A DNA stretch of 9,541 nucleotides from an uncultured Eubacteriales bacterium. Its GTDB lineage: Bacteria; Bacillota_A; Clostridia; Lachnospirales; Lachnospiraceae. Within the stretch, counting starts at the first letter, position 1. Every line of letters starts with the position of its first letter. This document shows positions 6,372 to 9,541 of the stretch, in pieces. The stretch covers positions 1 to 9,541 of the forward strand of contig CADCPV010000171.1 of the NCBI GenBank assembly GCA_902803345.1, written 5' to 3'. A program made the translations under genes and the position numbers. The notes beneath the pieces were generated by a model. It made no database searches. It worked only from the letters and a program-made list of their open reading frames with translations, and was not told where the DNA came from.

Positions 6372-7301
6372 ATGAAAATATTATGTGTCGGCGAAATGCT
6401 GATTGATTTTACCCCGGTTCCGGGAATGGATAATACGTACACGGCGAATCCGGGCGGCGCGCCTGCAAATGTGGCAGTGAGTGCAGCACGTTCCGAAATC
6501 GATGCGGGTTTTTTAGGGAAGCTCGGAAACGATGATTTCGGGAAGCTTCTCATGAATACGCTGAAATCGGACGGCGTGGAGATCCTCGCACCGGAACTCA
6601 CGGATGAAGCCACAACGACGCTGGCTTTTGTGACGCTCGACAGCCGGGGCGACCGTTCCTTTACCTTTGCCCGGAAGCCTGGCGCGGATATGCTTCTCTG
6701 TGAAGAGGATGTACTGAAGGTGGACTTTTCCGCATGGGATATCGTGCATGTGGGTTCCGTCAGCCAGTCGGGACGCCCGGAACGGGACGCGGTGCTTTTG
6801 GCGCTTCAAAAGGCGAAGGAACATCAGAAGCTGGTCAGTTTTGACATCAACTACCGCGACAAAATCTGGGGCATTGAGGACTGCAGGAAAGAAGCGGAGA
6901 AGATTTACCCGCTTGCGGATTTTCTGAAGATTTCCGAGGAAGAACTGATTTTTGTGGGCGGGGAGGAGAATATTCCGGCCTTTATGAAGCAGTATGAGAT
7001 TGCAGTCGTAGTGCTTACGCGCGGCGGAGACGGCGCGAGGATCTACTTTGACGACCAGGCCTGCAATATTGCGTCGATGAAGGTGAAAGTCGTGGATACA
7101 ACCGGGGCAGGCGATGCCTACTGGGGCGGTTTTTTGTCGAGCCTTCTTCGGCAAGGCGTCCGGAGCGTTTCGGACCTGACGCTGGAAAAGCTTGCAGCAG
7201 CAGGCCGGTACGGGGCCGCATCCGGCGGACTCTGCGTGCAGAAACCGGGCGGAATTCCGGCGCTTCCGACAAAGCAGGAGATTGAGGCGGTATTGGAATA
7301 A
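6372..7301 (+). CDS. PfkB-family sugar kinase, probable fructokinase
   Basis: The protein is 309 residues, typical of ribokinase/PfkB kinases. It shows the first PfkB signature, with GGAPANVAV (28-36) and FLGKLGNDDFG (47-57), and the second signature DTTGAGDAYWGGFL (242-255), in which D248 is the catalytic base next to the GAGD anion hole. GEMLIDFTP (7-15) and FARKPGADMLL (99-109) resemble bacterial fructokinases, so ATP-dependent phosphorylation of fructose to fructose 6-phosphate is most likely. Related PfkB enzymes acting on sulfofructose, tagatose or ketodeoxygluconate cannot be excluded by sight. AAGGAG (6358-6363) is 8 bases from the ATG at 6372; a GTG directly before it at 6369 is only 5 bases away and less likely. 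First gene of an operon with an AGE-family isomerase 33 bases downstream, which could supply its ketose substrate. Confidence 0.9.
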   Translation: MKILCVGEMLIDFTPVPGMDNTYTANPGGAPANVAVSAARSEIDAGFLGKLGNDDFGKLLMNTLKSDGVEILAPELTDEATTTLAFVTLDSRGDRSFTFARKPGADMLLCEEDVLKVDFSAWDIVHVGSVSQSGRPERDAVLLALQKAKEHQKLVSFDINYRDKIWGIEDCRKEAEKIYPLADFLKISEEELIFVGGEENIPAFMKQYEIAVVVLTRGGDGARIYFDDQACNIASMKVKVVDTTGAGDAYWGGFLSSLLRQGVRSVSDLTLEKLAAAGRYGAASGGLCVQKPGGIPALPTKQEIEAVLE

Positions 7302-7334
7302 TCAGGAACACAGCAGACGGGAAAGGAGCCGGAG

Positions 7335-8567
7335 ATGGACAGAAAATACAGGATCGACACAGCAGAAAACCGAGCGTTTCTTCGAGAGAACGCAAAGGCA
7401 CTTTTAGATTTCGGACGGCGCTTCCCTTCGCCGGGCGGCGGATCGTATTATCTCGGAGACGACGGAACACCCTGGAAGGACCGGAACCGGGAGACCTGGA
7501 TTACGAGCCGTATGGTACACGTTTACAGCATCGGTGCGATGATGGGCGATCCGGGAAGCGCAGAGCTTGCCGAAGAGGCAATCAAGGGACTTTTAGGGGA
7601 ACTGCATGATCCGAAAAACGGCGGCTGGTACGCAGGGCTGACGGCGGACAATGAAATCGTTCCGGACAAACAGTGCTATGCACATGCTTTTGTCATCCTT
7701 GCCGCGACGAGCGCCGGCCTTGCGGGGATCGAAGGCGCAAAGGAACTCCTTCCGATGGCGCTTGAAACCTACGACCGGTATTTCTGGAATGAGGATCTGG
7801 GCCTTTCTTCGGATACCTGGAATACGGAATTTACGGAGCTTTCAGATTATCGCGGCGTGAATGCCAACATGCATACGGTAGAAGCATTCCTGGCAGCGGC
7901 CGACAGTCTCGGCAAGCTGGGCTATCCGGAGGACATTGCGAGGAAGTACCGGGTCCGCGCCGGCCGGATCATTGACCATGTGATCGGGTGGGCAAAGGAG
8001 AATGAATACCGGATTCCGGAGCATTTCACACCCGACTGGGTTCCGGAGCTGGAGAAAAACCGCGAAAAGCCGGATGATCCCTTCAAACCATACGGTGCAA
8101 CGCCGGGGCACGGAATCGAATGGGCGCGCCTGATTGTGCAGTGGGCCACTTCGGCCGGCATCGATCCGAAACCCTATATCGATGCGGCCTGCAGGCTTTA
8201 TGAACGGGCGATCGGGGACGGCTGGAATGCAGACGGAGCACCGGGCATCGTTTATACGACAGACTGGAGCGGAAAACCGGTTGTCCACGACCGGATGCAC
8301 TGGACACTCGCGGAAGCAATTAATACCTCGGCGGTCCTGTACCGGGTCACCGGGAAAGAGCAATATGCAGAAGATTACAGCGCGTTCATGAAATATCTGG
8401 ACGAAACGGTTCTGGACCATTCCTGCGGCTCCTGGTACCATCAGCTGGATGAACACAACCGCCTGAAAGGAACCGTCTGGCCCGGAAAGTCCGACCTCTA
8501 CCACGCTTTCCAGGCGATGTTGATTCCCTACAGCCGTACGGATCTTTCGATCGCCGCAGCGCAGTAA
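7335..8567 (+). CDS. AGE-family aldose-ketose isomerase (YihS/mannose isomerase-like)
   Basis: The 410-residue protein has the length and motifs of the N-acylglucosamine 2-epimerase superfamily, an (alpha/alpha)6 barrel. It resembles the YihS/mannose isomerase branch: WITSRMVHVYS (55-65), GVNANMHTVEAFLAAAD (174-190), TPGHGIEWARL (256-266), RMHWTLAEA (320-328), CGSWYHQLD (364-372) and KSDLYHAFQ (385-393). R59, H259, E262 and H390 fall at the positions of YihS active-site residues Arg55, His248, Glu251 and His383, so it should be active. The expected reaction is reversible conversion of an aldose such as mannose or lyxose to its 2-ketose. With the upstream fructokinase this makes mannose to fructose to fructose 6-phosphate plausible. 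Sulfoquinovose isomerisation is an alternative because YihS does this, but no other sulfoquinovose gene is present. GAAAGGAG (7321-7328) is 6 bases from the ATG. Confidence 0.9.
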   Translation: MDRKYRIDTAENRAFLRENAKALLDFGRRFPSPGGGSYYLGDDGTPWKDRNRETWITSRMVHVYSIGAMMGDPGSAELAEEAIKGLLGELHDPKNGGWYAGLTADNEIVPDKQCYAHAFVILAATSAGLAGIEGAKELLPMALETYDRYFWNEDLGLSSDTWNTEFTELSDYRGVNANMHTVEAFLAAADSLGKLGYPEDIARKYRVRAGRIIDHVIGWAKENEYRIPEHFTPDWVPELEKNREKPDDPFKPYGATPGHGIEWARLIVQWATSAGIDPKPYIDAACRLYERAIGDGWNADGAPGIVYTTDWSGKPVVHDRMHWTLAEAINTSAVLYRVTGKEQYAEDYSAFMKYLDETVLDHSCGSWYHQLDEHNRLKGTVWPGKSDLYHAFQAMLIPYSRTDLSIAAAQ

Positions 8568-8574
8568 AAAAAAC

Positions 8575-8613
8575 AGGGGGTCCGCCGTACTGTTTTGGTA
8601 CGGCGGACCCCCT
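8575..8613. terminator. Strong hairpin terminator, best oriented for the minus strand
   Basis: AGGGGGTCCGCCGTAC (8575-8590) pairs perfectly over 16 bases with 8598-8613 around a 7-base loop, TGTTTTG. Eight A residues at 8566-8573, which also form the isomerase stop codon, make a T8 tract after the hairpin on the minus strand, so it is a classic terminator for the gene ending at 8624. On the plus strand the stem is followed only by TATGTC, so termination of the sugar operon would rely on the stem and be less efficient. Confidence 0.87.
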
Positions 8614-8623
8614 TATGTCACAC

Positions 8624-9379
8624 TCAGCATTCTACTTTCGGTGTCTGTGATACTTCCCGGAGAAGCGCCCGCAGCTTTTCGGGATCACCGCCCGTAATCT
8701 GCAGATACACACCGCCTTCGCCGCCGTTTACCGCGCCGGAGGCGATTATTTTTGCCTCGGAACCTGTGAGAAGCCGGATCGCATCAAGTTCCGTAAAGGC
8801 TTCGCCGGGAGCCTTGAAAAGGCGGAGTCCCGAAGCCTCCGGGTCATTGACAAGATCCTGCAGTTCGGAAAGATCCGAATCCACCCGCTTTTCGATCCCT
8901 ACGGGGAGGATCAGTTTCGCACGGCGGGAGAGGACTGCTTTTGAAGCTTCCACAACCGTTCCGCCGTTCTCGGTGTTGCCTAAAAGGACCGCCGCTGTCC
9001 GGGTCGGCAGATGCAGCGCGTTCGCGCCTTTCATGATCACATCGCCGGCTTTGAGGGTTTTGCAGACCTCGGGAAGATCCTGAGGCGCTGTGAAGCGCGG
9101 GATGCCCTTTTCGATCAGAAGGTCGCCGAGCTGCTCTTCCTGCAGGAGCTTCGCGCCTGGCGGAAGTGCGACGCCGCGGTGGAAGCGGGGGAAGGTAACG
9201 CAGGGCTCCTGTCCGAGCTCTTTCAGAAATTCATTTGCGACAAAGGCATTGGTGGTGCCGCCGATCACAAAGACGGCGGCGTTTTTCAGTGCTTCCTGCA
9301 CATCCGGACGCTTCACGACTGCCTTGGCAATCAGAGCCTTTCCGGCGGCGGGGGTGAGGAAAAACTGTGTGGATTTCAT
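8624..9379 (-). CDS. Conserved-looking protein of unknown function
   Basis: A 251-residue protein without signal peptide or membrane segment, so probably cytoplasmic. I do not recognise a named family. It has well-ordered motifs that look conserved rather than random: STQFFLTPAAGKALIAKA (3-20), VIGGTTNAFVANEF (38-51), RFHRGVALPPGAKL (65-78), DVIMKGANALH (113-123), ENGGTVVEASKA (137-148) and LPVGIEKRV (158-166), with a glycine-rich SGAVNGGEGGVYL near the C-terminus (214-226). The Gly/Thr-rich loops suggest ligand or nucleotide binding, but that is a guess. AAGGAGG (9396-9390) lies 10 bases before the ATG. The gene follows the mgtE-like gene on the same strand with a hairpin between and no room for an obvious promoter, so it may be read from upstream. 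It ends at the strong hairpin at 8575-8613. Confidence 0.8.
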   Translation of the reverse strand: MKSTQFFLTPAAGKALIAKAVVKRPDVQEALKNAAVFVIGGTTNAFVANEFLKELGQEPCVTFPRFHRGVALPPGAKLLQEEQLGDLLIEKGIPRFTAPQDLPEVCKTLKAGDVIMKGANALHLPTRTAAVLLGNTENGGTVVEASKAVLSRRAKLILPVGIEKRVDSDLSELQDLVNDPEASGLRLFKAPGEAFTELDAIRLLTGSEAKIIASGAVNGGEGGVYLQITGGDPEKLRALLREVSQTPKVEC

Positions 9380-9406
9380 TGATGCGGGTCCTCCTTAGAA
9401 AATTTT

Positions 9407-9440
9407 ATCAGGCCTCCTCTTCTTACGGAGAAGGCCTGAT
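9407..9440 (-). terminator. Hairpin between the mgtE-like gene and the unknown gene, possible partial terminator
   Basis: ATCAGGCCT (9407-9415) and AGGCCTGAT (9432-9440) pair perfectly over 9 bases around a 16-base loop that can pair further. On the minus strand the stem is followed by AAAATTTT, and it sits 2 bases after the mgtE-like stop. It resembles an intrinsic terminator, though the T tract is short and delayed. It could also act as a processing or stability hairpin within one transcript. Confidence 0.6.
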
Positions 9441-9442
9441 GT

Positions 9443-9541
9443 TCAGCCCATTTTCAGAATGTTCAGAAGCAGCACCCAGACGATGCCGTAATAGGTAACG
9501 ACCGCGATCAGGTCGTTGATTGTCGTGATCAGCGGACCGGA
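9443..9541 (-). CDS. mgtE: MgtE-type magnesium transporter, C-terminal 32 residues only
   Basis: Only the end of the gene is in the window: 32 residues and a TGA at 9445-9443. It reads SGPLITTINDLIAVV followed by a hydrophobic stretch ending LLLNILKMG. This matches the last transmembrane helix of MgtE channels, where a Gly-Pro-x-x-Thr-Thr-x-x-Asp pattern places the conserved Asp of the Mg2+ pore site. It would be an inner-membrane Mg2+ uptake channel. The regulatory N and CBS domains are outside the window, so the call rests on a short segment. Confidence 0.65.
   Translation of the reverse strand, partial: SGPLITTINDLIAVVTYYGIVWVLLLNILKMG

Noticed and set aside
6372..8567. A sulfoquinovose (sulfo-EMP) operon
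   Set aside because: Isomerase and PfkB kinase families fit, but there is no sulfoquinovosidase, aldolase, sulfolactaldehyde reductase, transporter or regulator in the window, and the kinase motifs look like fructokinase.
9402..9410. Extended -10 (TGATAAAAT) on the minus strand for the unknown gene
   Set aside because: Transcription would start at about the ribosome binding site, leaving no usable leader, and there is no -35; the bases are part of the hairpin and its tail.

Overview
The window looks like the chromosome of an anaerobic, probably gut-associated Firmicute (Clostridia, Lachnospiraceae-like). This is inferred from three things. The DNA is moderately GC-rich by eye. The ribosome binding sites are strong AGGAGG-type, paired with textbook sigma-A promoters. 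The gene content is GH2 glycosidase, old-yellow-enzyme/Fe-S flavoprotein reductase, AGE-family sugar isomerase, fructokinase and MgtE. No rRNA, tRNA, CRISPR array, insertion sequence or phage gene was seen. No gene-free stretch exceeds about 190 bases.

Layout, left to right. (1) 1-1361, minus: the N-terminal 453 residues of a GH2 glycoside hydrolase, cut by the left edge. Its promoter has a perfect 9+9 inverted repeat lying over the -10 box, so it is probably repressor-controlled. (2) 1506-3180, minus: a two-gene operon with a Sir2-type NAD-dependent deacetylase first and a class I SAM methyltransferase starting 4 bases after its stop. (3) 3364-4107, plus: a GIY-YIG nuclease-like domain fused in frame to a GNAT acetyltransferase, divergent from the Sir2 operon across 183 bases holding two back-to-back promoters. 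The acetyltransferase half has its own Shine-Dalgarno and ATG. (4) A 15-bp perfect hairpin at 4111-4156 terminates both the fusion gene and the convergent (5) 4167-6182, minus: a 671-residue NADH:flavin oxidoreductase with FMN barrel, 4Fe-4S and FAD/NAD(P) domains. (6) 6372-8567, plus: a fructokinase-like PfkB kinase and an AGE-family aldose-ketose isomerase, divergent from (5). (7) 8624-9379, minus: a conserved-looking protein I cannot assign, and (8) 9443-9541, minus: the C-terminal tail of an MgtE-type magnesium transporter.

Working together: the isomerase (for example mannose to fructose) and the kinase (fructose to fructose 6-phosphate) form a plausible two-step route from a free aldose into glycolysis, and the GH2 enzyme could feed sugars in nearby. 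The Sir2 deacetylase and the GNAT acetyltransferase sit head to head, so an opposed acetylation/deacetylation pair is possible but unproven. The most unusual observations are the GIY-YIG::GNAT fusion with an internal translation start, a Cys-to-His change in the Sir2 zinc site, and an Asn at the usual catalytic Tyr position of the flavin reductase. I see no complete, clearly new multi-gene system.
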